A stretch of 64,000 nt of DNA, taken from assembly GCA_007258455.2 (NCBI GenBank), contig VDFB02344161.1, forward strand, positions 186,001 through 250,000. Reading direction: 5' to 3'. Below the pieces are notes generated by a model. It saw nothing but the letters and a program-made list of their open reading frames with translations. It was not told the DNA's origin and made no database searches. Made by a program: the position numbers and the translations under genes. The DNA comes from Sequoia sempervirens (taxonomy: Eukaryota > Streptophyta > Pinopsida > Cupressales > Cupressaceae). Positions 23,485 to 34,880 of the stretch are shown piece by piece; positions within the stretch are counted from its first letter, which is position 1; the number at the start of each line of letters is the position of its first letter.

Positions 23485-24310
23485 GGAATGGGTGCCTGAT
23501 TTTAAAAAATGGGGACTTGAACCATAGATCAAAATACGTACTTGTTATGCTTCAGGATCCCATCATAAACGGGTGCCTTTTCTAAAAAAATGAGATCTCT
23601 TGACCAACTTTTTGATTTTGTTTTAGGCTCGGGAAAGGCATGGTAACCTAACCCTTAGCATCAGACCTGCAAGTAAAAGGTAATAGAAAAGTCGAGAAAT
23701 AACTAACTTTTGGCAATATGGTTGACAAAATATTTTTCAAAATTATTTTATGAAATTAAAACCCATTATAGATCATGATGTCTAGTTTTCAAATATATAA
23801 TTTTTTTAATGATTGGGTTATTTTTTCTATTTTTTAATTAATTTCTAAGGAAATTGGTCTATAAACTTGAAATGTTGGGTTTTTGTATTTTTTAATAGCT
23901 TTTAATTTGTTAATTTTCTTGTAAAAAAATTATATGGCATCAATCTACAAAAAATTCTTTACACAATAAACAAAATTCAAAAAATGATTAGTTTAGGTCA
24001 AATTATGGTGTCCGTACATGAGGGTTTTCAAAAATAGCAATTAAGGCCAATAAAATTATAAAAAAATATCCTCATCAATCTTCAGTTTATTATGCATCTT
24101 TCCCTAAAAGGGATTATGAAAATACTTTTTATTGATGTCAAATTATGGTGTTCATACACGTGCATGGTATGGTCCTAAAAAAGTGACTTTTAAAAAGTGG
24201 TTTTTTGATAGATGCCTATTAAAAAGTAATTTTTACCATCTAGGTATTAAAATAAATTACACATTTGAAAACTAGACTCAAAATACTAAATTTCATATTA
24301 CTAGAATTTT
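23485..24310 (+). repeat. Dispersed repeat X, plus-oriented copy
   Basis: About 825 bp that recurs in reverse complement at about 33980..36830. Shared landmarks in order are TTTTAGGCT(C/T)G(G/A)GAAAG, AACCCATTATAGATCA, GGTCAAATTATGGTGTC and AAAAAGTGGTTTTT. No open frame or RT motif was seen. The short motif CAAATTATGGTGT occurs twice within it (about 23999 and 24145). Its class is unknown; an LTR or a non-coding element are both possible. Confidence 0.65.
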
Positions 24311-24932
24311 TAAATATTCAATATGTAAGTGCTTCAAATTTTCAATCCAACTATGAAAAACTCTAAAAATTAGGGATAACACTTCCACTTTTTGAACATT
24401 TTGTAGACCCAACTTCTTGCACTTACCCACTAATTTATGAATAGATCCTTAACCTTAACTCACCAAGGTATGCACACATGCAAGATAGCGCATGAGTGTT
24501 GCTCATGAGAAAAAAAGAGGGTCCTCTTTATGCAATATCAATCTAAAACTTCTAGACCTTGTATAAACCATGTACTCCAACCTAGGGTTGTAGTGTATAA
24601 TATAAAAAAAGCTTACCATTGCCACATAATTGTTGTTTTCATTCTTTTGTACATTCTCTAAATTAAATCAAAATTTAAATTGCTAGAAAATCCTATCAAT
24701 ATGCCTATTGCACAATAAGTACAATTGCTAGTTTTAGCTTGTGGGATTTTTTGGTTTGAATATAGGAAACACCTTATTGGTATGACATGTAAAGTTCAAT
24801 CTTATTTGGCTTGCATTAAATCAAAATTTATCCTTAGGTGGGCTCGTTGAGAATAAATAACTTGTCATGAAAATAATTGTCTTTCTATAAAATATAAAAT
24901 GTAACTATGTAACAAAATTATATTTTTATTTG

Positions 24933-25123
24933 GGGTGATGGGCCTAGCTCGATTGGCTAAAGCATCCTATTGCAAGCAAGAGGTCACAAGGTCTAGTCTC
25001 CCCAACATCCTCGTGGTGCTGGAGGAGGTGTCGCACTAGCGTCACCGGTCTTGTGAAAAAAGTTTACCAGGCACATTGCAGTTTATAGGGGGATAGATAT
25101 CCAAACGATTCCTGTAGTCTAAA
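24933..25123 (+). mobile_element. tRNA-derived SINE
   Basis: The 5' part resembles a tRNA gene: TAGCTCGATTGG (A-box-like) near 24945, then CAAGAGGTCACAAGG and TCTAGTCTCC (degenerate B box) about 45 bp later. A tRNA-unrelated body follows, ending GTAGTCTAAA. A likely target-site duplication flanks it: AAAATTATAT...ATTTG at 24914..24932 and again at 25124..25148, where the second copy's central TA tract has expanded. The decayed B box suggests it is no longer transcribed by Pol III. Confidence 0.7.
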
Positions 25124-25154
25124 AAAATTATATATATATATATATTTGAAAAAA

Positions 25155-25640
25155 GAGATTTATTAAAATAATAGAAGTAAAATACATTTTATAGCATTGA
25201 TTATTCCAAATGGAAAGAGCCATTGCTAAATCAAGAAGAGGGAAAACCTAAGAAGATTTTCAACTATCCTATTCCTAATGAAAACTGGATAAAATCAAAT
25301 GAATGACATAATCTTTGAAGGATTGAAACCCCTTATTCCACTCTAATATAATCATTATGAATAAGATAGATAAGTTTTGAAGATTTATCAAATGGTAAAG
25401 GCCCCAACTTAGAAACATGCTAGTTACAGTTGTCTTATGAAGCCCATTTAGCAAGCTAATCTACTACAACATTCTATTCCTTGGGCATATGAACAAATGA
25501 GATAGCCTCAAAATATGGAGTGAGGCAAAGGATCTATTCAACAAATGAAGCTAGCCTACAAGAGGATTCTTAAAAAAATACTTTGTTCAAAAGAGAAACC
25601 AAGATCAAAGAGTTATATTGACAAATAACCTTTATCCAAC
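25155..25640 (-). pseudogene. C-terminal part of a LINE-type RNase H
   Basis: The minus-strand translation (stops ignored) contains 'FEAISFVHMPKE', then 'NVVVD', then 'LAKWAS'. This is the closing Asp...Leu-Ala-Lys-Trp-Ala pattern of the RVT_3 RNase H at the end of plant LINE ORF2. It continues, once the insertion 25641..30060 is removed, into the N-terminal half at 30061..30245. Downstream sequence to about 25155 would be the 3' part of the LINE. Confidence 0.65.
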
Positions 25641-26210
25641 GTTCTGTCATAACCCAATTTTATTGCATTTTAATTATAATAAGATAAATTGAATTATTGA
25701 GGAAATTCAATATGTTGAATAGAAATTTTGATATTTTTGAAAAGATTGAAAGAAGTTGACCGTCATTGACTATGTGATCTTTTTGAATTATCTTATATAT
25801 TATCATGAATTGAATGTTACTGATGAATTTTGCAAGTGCAAGTGTGTGCAGTTGCAGGGTGACATGATCAAACAGTAAGCTAGATGGAATTTGGGTGCAC
25901 ACACCACAAAATGGCATGATAACTGCATTTGAAAATTCATATAAGAAATTATATTAAGTTGATTGAAATGACTTGATGATCGAAAAGATGTACTTGTGAA
26001 ATGTAAACAACGTGAAATTTATATCCAAATGCCAATCTTGAGCTTGTGTTTTGAGAATTAGAGGAAAACAAAAGTGAGACTTAACATGTGAATGAATGTA
26101 TGTATTTCAATTATGCATTTAAACATTATTGTTCGAAATGAAAATGAAAGTCCATTCTTATTTAAATGATGAATATGTACATGAAAACATTTATATGCAA
26201 ATACAAATAT

Positions 26211-26287
26211 ACACACACACACACACACACAAATACATATGTGTGAATGAACATGAATATGAATATAAAAGTATATATATATATATA
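26211..26287. repeat. (AC)n and (AT)n microsatellites
   Basis: About 10 AC dinucleotides at 26211..26230 and about 8 TA dinucleotides at 26272..26287, just before the TIR element. The apparent minus-strand open frame running through them is low-complexity and not a gene. Confidence 0.9.
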
Positions 26288-26324
26288 CCTCTTAACAGTT
26301 GAACTTGAAATCGATATTACCATT

Positions 26325-27341
26325 GGGTAAACCCACAAAAGTGGTTTACAATTCCAGTGAGGAAGGAAAAGTTGCAAAAAATGATCCCATGCAAAAAAAA
26401 TGGTTTTTGGGGGTTTGAACGAACTTTTGGTTCGAGTGAACCCAAAGGGGTTTAGTAGAACCCCCCCTTCAAGCGAACCCATTAAATGCTGGGTCCCACA
26501 TTTCTTGGAAAAATAAGCAAAGAAAATGGTTGTGGAAAGATGGTTCACTCGAACTCCCCTTTTCCCCCTTCTCCCCCTCGGCACCAAAAACTCGAATTTT
26601 TCCCTTCAAAGCTTGAGTTGAGGGATGAAAATGGAGGACTTCACAAAAACTGGATGATGGTATTCCTCCAAAATGAGCTATCCAACAAATATAATTTTAA
26701 TATGTTTTGGTTTATTATGTATTTGTTTTAGTTTTATTAAACATAGGTTTTTCACGAAAATCAAGCTCTCTAATACGCACATGTGGAAAAATATGATTAT
26801 CAAATTTTGTTTTGAAAAATATAGAGTGCACTGGGATATTAAAGTCCTTGATCCAACAAAAAATTGAATTTCGATACATACAAAAAAAGTTACGTTGTAT
26901 ACTGCCTGCCTATGTTTGAATTGTAATTGGTTTGACTTCGAAGCTTGATTAAGGAAAAAATATTCAATAAAACAATATGAAACCAATTGGAAGCACTAGA
27001 TCTATCGTAGTTACAAATCTAAATTCGAAAAAATTAGAATTTTATCCTTCATGGAAAAAAAGTTATGTTGTATATGGTGAGTGTTACTCCTTAAAAATGG
27101 TGTTTATTGAAAAAAAAATAGTTTTCGAAGGAGATGGAAAAAGAAGTGCAATCTGATTTCAAAAATTTTGAAAAAAAATAAAAATCTACAAACAAAATGT
27201 CACAAATCACTAGTTTGCATCATCTTCAAATTCCTCACGGTTTAGCCGCTATAGGTGCCCAAAAGTGAAGATTTAGTTAGAAAAAATTATTTTAGTGTCC
27301 AGTTTGGCCAAAAATTGTAAACCAGTATTGTGGGATCACCC
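26325..27341. mobile_element. 1-kb non-autonomous TIR element, copy 1
   Basis: The element starts GGGTAAACCCACAAAA and ends TATTGTGGGATCACCC. The first ~33 bp and the reverse complement of the last ~33 bp match imperfectly, both containing GTTTACAATT, so it has terminal inverted repeats. CATT flanks it on both sides (26321..26324 and 27342..27345), suggesting a 4-bp target-site duplication. No transposase is encoded. Another copy at 57808..58846 gives nearly the same boundaries, which strongly supports the ends. Confidence 0.8.
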
Positions 27342-28734
27342 CATTATCGAATTGATAAAAAATAAATAACATCATGAGAAAATCTCAAGAAGGTCATGGT
27401 CAACCATCAACATTAAGGCAATATTCAAATTGTGAGAATGGGGTGGTAACACAATTAATTCCCATTATCATTCATTCGAAACGACCCCTTAGTGGAGGCG
27501 CAGTGAAATGAAGTTGCTATTCTTGAAGGATAATATCAACACCAACACACAAAGAACGAGTTGTTCAACAAAGCATTGTGGAAAAAGCCAAAGGAAAATC
27601 CTCATTTTCAGAGGTATTTGGTGTTTTACATTAAAATGTTTGCTTTTCTTTTCATTTTACAATTTTATCTATTATCTATGCATAGTTTGAATCATTATAT
27701 CATCGGTTGTACTATTGAATTGAATAAAACTTGTTCATCGAACTTCTTATGCAAATTATGTGAATCTAATTTTGTATTTTTTGATTATAAGCATGGCCAT
27801 GTTTTTTTTTTCGATACTCAAATTTTCTTGTGCATACATATCACCAACGACTTAGAAAGCTGATTGTATATTTCTTTGTAAGATTGTAATGCTGCCATCC
27901 TTGTGCATAGGTTGCATGTATTCTATTTATTTAGCTAATCATAGGGCTATCAGGTGATCCGATAAGCTTGTGATTGGAGCGATGTGATTTATAAATCGAT
28001 ACCACCCTTTTAAGGGTAGGCCAAATCTTTCACTAAAATATTATGATATATTTAATTCTGCCTAATAACACCCATCTGATGGTTGCCCATATGGTGCGAA
28101 GCCATCACATTCGATCTTGAATTGATAGGTATTTCTAATGTTCTTGGTTTCCTTGTCGTCGTGGGCAACAGTGGGCTTATGCCACCCAATATTGTATTAT
28201 GGGTTTTTGTTATTTCTTTGCAGTTGTAAATATCCTATTATGTCGTAGAGACATTATGGTTTCATGTCACCTATTCCATAGAGGAAAATTGAGGTTGAAC
28301 AATGAATTCATTCCCTTAATTTGCTTGCATGTGTGGTAATATAAACCATCGTTCACCATGAACGACACCCATATTGTCCTTGGGGTGATTACTTCCAAGC
28401 CGAGGGTAGGCATTTATGGCTAGGGTCTCAACCACCATGTTAGAGTGCAATAGTCAATGACTATGGGTCATTCTTAGAACAGTAGAAGTATAATATGTTA
28501 ACATTGAATGAGGGTTTTCAACCCGAGCTTGGTTGAGATTTATCCCATGAATCTAATCATTTTATCATTGTTGATAAATGATTAGCATGTCGTTCAAGCT
28601 CTTTTAAATACCTTTCAAAAATTAATAACAACTTCATTTGGTTATTTTCTTACATGAAATTTTATATACATCTGTTTAGAATAATAAAGCTTGGATTAAC
28701 GAAGCAATGGAAACTTGGAGCTGTAACTATAAGC

Positions 28735-29065
28735 TATTGCAAACTGCATCATTTTGTTATAAACTATAATTGTTTAGTTGTAAACAACATTGTACTATTG
28801 TAAACAATGTGTCTTTTGTTGTAAACAACATCGTTTTGTTATGAACTGTAACTGTTTAGCTATAAACAATATTGTACTATTGTAAAAAATGTGTGTTTTG
28901 TTGTAAATGACATCGTTCTGTTATGAACTATAACTATTTAGTTGTAAACATCATTGTACTATTGTAAACATTGTGTGTTTTGATGTAAACAACATCGTTC
29001 TATTATGAACTGTAACTATTTAGTTGTAAACAACATTGTACTATTGTAAACAGTGTTTGTTATCA
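28735..29065. repeat. 82-bp minisatellite, about 4 units
   Basis: The landmark AACT(A/G)TAA(T/C)T recurs at about 28762, 28844, 28926 and 29008, exactly 82 bp apart. Each unit repeats GTAAACAACATTGTACTATT and GTAAACAATGTGT, so it also contains internal near-repeats. Units differ by several substitutions. Confidence 0.85.
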
Positions 29066-30060
29066 TAGTATGGTTGATATAAACAACATAACAATATGTG
29101 GGAAACTGTTCAAACATACTTGTTCATAAAATTCTTTACTTCTTGTAAACCGACAACTATATGATAATCTAAAACATTATTTGAATGTTAGAAATAAGAG
29201 CTATTGGTTTTAAATTTAGATTCTATGCACAAATTTATAACTTAAGTTGGCACATATATGTGTATGCATGTAGAACTTCGTCAACATACATACACATATT
29301 TGTGACATACCTAAGTCTTTTGTTACCTATTTTCTCTATTCTTAAATGAATACTGAATTATGATGACTATAATCATGTGGCATGTGTTTTTAATGGATGG
29401 ATAATGTTTTGATCAGCTCCATTAGATTTATTTTTTGAATTGTAAATATAATAGAACATCAACATCTAATAGACTAGAGCACCTAAGGGTAGATGCTACT
29501 AGAGGGTAGTTAGTTGCTATGAGATAACTTGATGTTGAAAGCTACCTTCTGGGATGAGTGCCGAGATGGAGTTCAAATAGTATAGGTTTTCACTTTTACC
29601 AAAACCTATTGTTTGTTGTTGTAACAATATTTCTATGCTTGGCCAAGAAATTCAGTTCATTATGTATGTATGGACTTTGTGATAACACTCTCTACCATTA
29701 TTAGCATAGATCTTGCATTTTATTTTCTAACTTGTAGATAGAGATGCATGTTGATGTATGGGCACACACTAGATTCCACCTTGCAGATTGTTCTTTTGCT
29801 AAAATTTCTGTGCAGGGTCAGGTATTCTTCAAGTTGGAAGAATTTTGGGGAAGCTTAAGCTTCGTGGTTGGGCGGTAAAGTTCTTTAGCCATGTTCTTGT
29901 CCACCAGTGGAGGTGAGCGTTGAGTGGAAACCTTGAATGTTTACAAGACTATCTTAGTCTATGATGTAACCTTGATGTAAAATTATTACATTGTATTGAC
30001 TATGTGGCCTAAGAGCTAAGTCAAACTTGGATATTGTAATTTGACATTTGATTTGAATAT

Positions 30061-30245
30061 ATAACCTTCATCCAACCCAACTCACAAGCTTTCTTAAGAG
30101 CCACCAAAATAGCCTAGGCTTCTATTAGGTTATTAATGTCAGTGTCAATACGACAAGAAAAAATAAAAAGGATAATCTCTATTGGAGTTATGAAAGAAAT
30201 CATAGGTACAATAATCTAACAACAAATATCAAAACCCTTCTAGAA
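30061..30245 (-). pseudogene. N-terminal part of the split LINE-type RNase H
   Basis: The minus strand reads 'CRIDTDINNLIEA', a stop, then 'AILVALKKACELGWMKV'. This is the middle of a plant RVT_3 RNase H, with the Asn-Asn-x-x-Glu-Ala helix holding the catalytic Glu. It ends at the 16-bp duplication and resumes at 25640. The first catalytic Asp region was not clearly readable upstream. Confidence 0.6.
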
Positions 30246-30414
30246 GAGAGATGTAGTAGAAACAATTGATATATTATCAAAAAATAAAATGAATATAGTA
30301 TGATACAACATAATACTTTCTAACTTTACTATAAAGGCAAGGATAAAACCCTAAATTTATCTAAGATCATGACAAGCATCTTAATTTTATAATATGAGAC
30401 ACAAAAATAAAATC

Positions 30415-30506
30415 ACCCTAAGCAAGCTTAAGTAACTAACTGTGAATAGGTCATAAAGTGAAACTAGCTAGATAATATGCCCTATTCACACCAACAATCC
30501 CCCTTA
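30415..30506 (-). mobile_element. Copia polypurine tract and start of a 3' LTR
   Basis: On the minus strand CTTAAGGGGGAT is followed by TGTTGGTGTGAATAGG. This is the classical Copia arrangement of purine tract plus LTR beginning TGTTGG. It lies about 240 bp downstream of the end of the RNase H at 30740..31175, as expected. The far LTR end is not seen and may be lost against the LINE remnant near 30.2 kb. Confidence 0.6.
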
Positions 30507-30739
30507 AGTGTAACTTGGGGAGGTACAAAATAATGCATAAAAAGTAAATATGGGTCCCAACAATAAGTCTTTATGAGATACCCATGTACAAAAGATCTCT
30601 CACAAAAAAAGAAAATGATAAGATCCAAATGGGAAAAACTCCTCCCCAAAAGAAAAAAATATGAAAAGAAAAACGTGTACAAGTGAAGGAAGGAGGACTC
30701 AAGAAGACCCCACAAGGATAAATTTGTTCACCTTAAACA

Positions 30740-31175
30740 TCAATCACAACTAAAGATATCAAGGTGATACCAAAGGATTGGTGAAGATGTCTTCAACCTA
30801 TTCCTTTGTAAGAAAATACTCTAAGCTAAGAACACCATCTTGGATATGATACTAAATGAAGGGCATGTGGATCTCAATATGCTTAGTGTAGTGATGTTCC
30901 ACTAGATTGTGAGAAATATGAATGAGACTCTAATTATCACACTAGATAGTGGTAGAATTATCAGGAGAGGATCTAAACATGGTCATCAACTGTCAAATCC
31001 AAAGAACCTCCTAGATGGCCAGAACTACACCTTAATACTCTGCCTCTATAGATGATAATGCAATATCATATTTCTTCTTGCAAGACCATGTAAAGTGGTT
31101 AGAGATAAGGTAAAAGAAAAAACCAAAAGTAGTCTTCCTATCATCAACATTACTAGCCCAATTAGAGTTAACAAA
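30740..31175 (-). pseudogene. Copia RNase H / C-terminal pol remnant
   Basis: The minus strand reads, with stops, 'NSNWASNVDDRKTTFGFFFY', 'ALSSIEAEY', 'WCDN', 'NLVEHHYTKHIEIHMPFI' and 'IFTNPL'. These are the consecutive blocks of the Copia RNase H and pol C-terminus (canonical D-W-A...DDRKST, ALSSTEAEY, CDN, H-R-KHIE, ADIFTK). The first motif has Asn where the catalytic Asp is expected. Several stops confirm a pseudogene. Coordinates are approximate. Confidence 0.75.
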
Positions 31176-31201
31176 TTTTACAAACTAAGAGTCTCATGAT
31201 G

Positions 31202-32465
31202 TATCTAGTGAATGCAAAAATGTGAGGTGCCTTGAGTATAAAGGTAAGTATAAAAATGTGAGAAGGTAGGACTCAAATTCTAACTACCCCTCCAAGAGTG
31301 AAACACATGTAGGACTCTGGAGACAAGTGTAGGGACACTTGTAGAGTTCACATGAGTTGAGATAAAAAGTGAGATGTCTATCTAAGTGAGCTTAAAATAG
31401 TGTGAATAGGTATAATATGTACTAGATAAAATTAAGCTAGGTAGGTAATATCTCTTTTCACACTAACAACCCCCATTAAATGATGCTTAGGGAGAAATAT
31501 AATCACTAAAAAATGAGTCCTAAAAATAAAGCCTAATGAGGTACTCATGTACAAATAAAAAGTCAAAAATTAAGTAAAGGAGAAAACCTAAAGGGAAAAA
31601 AATATCTCCAAAAAAGAGAGAAAGAGAAGGAAGAAACCTCCTAAAAATCTCTCATGAAGATGAAGAACTCCCATAGTATGTAGAAATTGTAAACATTTCT
31701 ACAAAAGATCTACTTTTTTCTAGAATGAATAAACCTTTGATGACTATAGATTATGATAAGAAAGGCACACAAAACTATAGGAGTGACCTCAAGTATAGCT
31801 TACAAGATTAAAATGAATTCCACAAACAAGATTTACAAGATAAAATATTATCATAAATCACATAGAAAAAGCATAAAAGAGAGCCTTGCATATAAAGGTT
31901 AGGAACTTAGGATAAGGAGGTGAGAAGGTAGAACTAAAATTTTGACTACCCCTCCAAGAGTGAAACACATGCTAGAATCTTGAGACAAGTGTAGGGACAC
32001 TTATAGAGTTCACATGAGGTGAGATAAAAAGTAAGATGTCTCTATAAGTGAGTGTAATCTAGTGTGAATAGGCCTACTAGGTGCTAGCTAAAAGTAAGCT
32101 AGGTAAATAATATCTCTTTTCACACTAACATCCACCTTAAGGGATGCTTAGGGACAAAGATAAACACCAAAAATAGTTAGCATAAGAAGGTATGATGAGG
32201 TTCTCATGTACAAATAAAAATTCTTACAAATAGAGTAAAGGAGAAAACTCGGTGGGAAAAACTTCTCTCCACAAAAGAGAGAAAGAGAAGGGAGATACCT
32301 CTTGAAAATATTTCCCATGAAGATGAATAAATCCTGAAGTATGTAGATGCTATAAACACTATCGAAGAAGACATGGTTTTTTTTGGAATAAATGAACCTC
32401 CAATTAATGTATATTACGAAAAGAGAGGCACAACCCACTACATGAGTGACCTTAGGTACAATACT
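31202..32465 (-). repeat. Two tandem ~600-bp copies of a Copia 3'-terminal segment
   Basis: About 31202..31805 and 31867..32465 are direct copies offset by ~663 bp, sharing CTACCCCTCCAAGAGTGAAA, GACAAGTGTAGGGACACTT and CTCTTTTCACACTAACA. Each contains, on the minus strand, the end of a Copia internal region, a purine-rich stretch and an LTR start (TGTTAGTGTGAAAAG at 31468, and the related start at 32130). With the related segment at 30415..30700 this makes three Copia 3' ends in a row. Confidence 0.7.
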
Positions 32466-32469
32466 TATT

Positions 32470-33975
32470 CATGAATACAAATATTTCATGAAGGAAAAAT
32501 CACTCTATGAAGTTGAAGATGTAGATGGTACTACATGATCAAGGAGCACAAAAATAATATGTGAGTGACTTGTAGTACACTACTAAATGTGCATAATGCT
32601 TTACATCAATACCCGAATCTCATAAATATTGATCAACTAAATAAGGTAGAAGGTTGCCTCTAGTTTCTCTAAAGAAGCATTAAAATAACCATGTGATAAT
32701 ACCCCCCATAATACTAACAAGGGAGAGGTATTGGAAAATCAACTAAAGCATGACACAAAATTGTGCAAAGGAATGTAGTAACAACAATAGGTCTAATATG
32801 GTGTATAAGCAACTATAAAGGGTGTGCAAAAACCAAGTCATAGAATCATGAAGTTAGAATCTTGTGGATTATTTGTTGTCATGGAGGGACACTCACTTGA
32901 CAAAGTTGTAATGTAAAAATCTAAGGCACTACACAACCCCCATGACACTTTATAACATAGTGTGAGTACAAAAGAGGTACAATATGATGTGCAAATTTTT
33001 CCCCTAATGAACACAAATTAGATACACTTTATCTTAGTGTGTTTACAAGCATATGTTCTTGTGTAGAGTTCTTACAAATTTTCAAAAAGGACGAGTTTAA
33101 TAGATGTCATGAGGTGATCACGAGAAGACATAAATCGGTTATACCTTACAACCTCAAAAAAATGACAAAATTTGAAAGATTATACCCCCAAAAATAAAGA
33201 GGCTATAAAATATGCCATCCAAAAAAAAATTGAGTACATTTGTACAATTTGGAAGCCTAAATCAACCATTTATAACACATGATTATTTTACATTGTAGAA
33301 AAGTAGGCTATCAAAGGCATAAAATTACATGTACCATTAGATTCTTTACATTTTTCTAATGAATTTGAATATTATTTTTCTAATTTTTGATATCATGGGA
33401 AAAATTTATGCCTTGTAAAAAAGAGAGCAATAAATAAAGGTTTGGTGGAAAATTTTGAAAAATTAGATATGCTAGGAAAAAATTATTATAGAGGTCAAGA
33501 TATTAGAAAGAGCTTTCCAACACCTATTTAAAGTAAAAAATACGACTCCCTGGGTGCAAGTTGTGCCCAAAAGAAAAAAATATCCCTTTAAGAGGCAATA
33601 AACAAGCCCTAGTGGCCATAAGGGGTGGTATTGTTCACATGGGCAACATGTGGTTGGTGTATGGGGCAATGCATGGGAGACACTATGCTCAAGTGGTGTA
33701 GAGGATAGTATGCCATTAACGAGCATTACTAAGGATATGATGATGTGTGGGCTAGGTCACAGTGGAGAGGTGGTTGTATTGGAAACACAGAGGTTGAGAC
33801 CAATTGTGACAACAAATTCTTTAGAAATAATGACCAACTATTTTGGAATATGATGGTGGCAGGGTCTCCTAGTAGAAACGATGAAGCAATTGTTAAGGGT
33901 GGCCAAGAAGTTTTAGAGGTGATGAGGCATTAGCTTAATGGTGGTCCTTATTGAGCACTAGCCTATGACCAATAT
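32470..33975. other. Non-genic stretch
   Basis: No coding motif or element boundary was recognised. Short open frames near 33472..33933 overlap on both strands and have no domain features. Confidence 0.45.
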
Positions 33976-34356
33976 CAAAACCTAGTAGGTAAAATAATGA
34001 CCCTATAAACAATACCCAATAGGTACCTTATCAGACTCTATGTTATAGGCATGTATAAAAACCACTTTTTAAAAGTTTAGGACCATACCATGCACATGTA
34101 CAATGTTCACCATAATTTGACTTAAATAAAAATATTTTCCTAATTCCTTTTGGGGAAAGATGTGAAGAACAGATTTAATATGATATTTTAATAATTTTTA
34201 TTAATTTTTATTGGCCCTAATTGTTGTTTGTCCATCATGTATAGACACCATAATTTGACCTAAGCTAATCATTTTTGAATTTTTCTGGCCATGTAAAGAA
34301 TTATTTGTGGATTACGCTATATAATTTTACAAGAAAATTAAATAAATTAAAAGTTA

Positions 34357-34850
34357 ACAGGAGTTTTTCTGAGGTGGTTGTTTCAGAACCACATGACCTT
34401 GGAACCCCCCTCCAGTCGTCTCTATTGGTGAGGTTGTTAAGGCAACCCCTATTGAGCCATTGGCTACCTCTCCAGGTGAAAGTGCCTCAGCTATTCATCC
34501 TGGCAGCTTTTCTAATAAGTCTCTATCTTTACAAAGTAGTCATGAGGACAACCCCAAGTGTAAGGTTGTTGGCTTTCATCATCATGGAAATATTAAGGTG
34601 TGGCATAGTATGGCTGTGCAGGTGGAAGAAGGATGGATTACTATCAAGGGTAAAAAAGATAAATCTTCACGGCCTTCTTTCAACATGACTCTTCGCTCCC
34701 ACAAGAAAAGTGCTAATTGTAAATCTTGATGGGTTTTGTTTGGGTGCTGGCTTTTTTGTTGGCTACAGGCTATCCTTTATGCAGCCTAGCTTTTCTTGTT
34801 GTAAAGGGTTACAGATCCCTTCAAAATCTGCTTTTCCCTAATATCAAAAC
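34357..34850 (+). mobile_element. Short LINE-like insertion carrying an ORF1 C-terminus
   Basis: The insertion is flanked by a perfect 13-bp direct repeat, AAATTAAAAGTTA, at 34344..34356 and 34851..34863. The open frame 34460..34729 ends 'EEGWITIKGKKDK' plus 'NMTLRSHKKS', resembling the basic tail of plant LINE ORF1. A ~120-bp T/G-rich 3' region ending TAATATCAAAAC follows directly with no ORF2, so the copy is either internally deleted or a non-autonomous LINE derivative. TSD length and 5' truncation fit target-primed reverse transcription. Confidence 0.65.
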
Positions 34851-34880
34851 AAATTAAAAGTTATTAAAAATATGAAACCC

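Larger units (their letters stand above)
25641..30060. mobile_element. 4.4-kb insertion splitting a LINE RNase H
   Basis: The interval is flanked by ATAACCTTTATCCAAC (25625..25640) and ATAACCTTCATCCAAC (30061..30076), a 15/16 direct repeat. With one copy removed, the RNase H reading becomes continuous ('ACELGWMKVI' into 'CQYNSLILVS'). That makes the interval an insertion with a long target-site duplication. It begins GTTCTGTCATAACCC, which has an LTR-like start, but I could not confirm a matching end, an ORF or a second LTR. It contains a later 1-kb TIR element and an 82-bp minisatellite. Confidence 0.6.

Noticed and set aside
24940..25015. Possible genuine tRNA gene
   Set aside because: The A and B boxes are degenerate, no cloverleaf anticodon arm can be drawn with confidence, and the sequence continues into a SINE body with target duplications.
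26162..26587. 141-codon minus-strand open frame
   Set aside because: It runs through (AC)n and (AT)n microsatellites and the end of the TIR element; the Val/Cys and Tyr/Ile runs are microsatellite translations.
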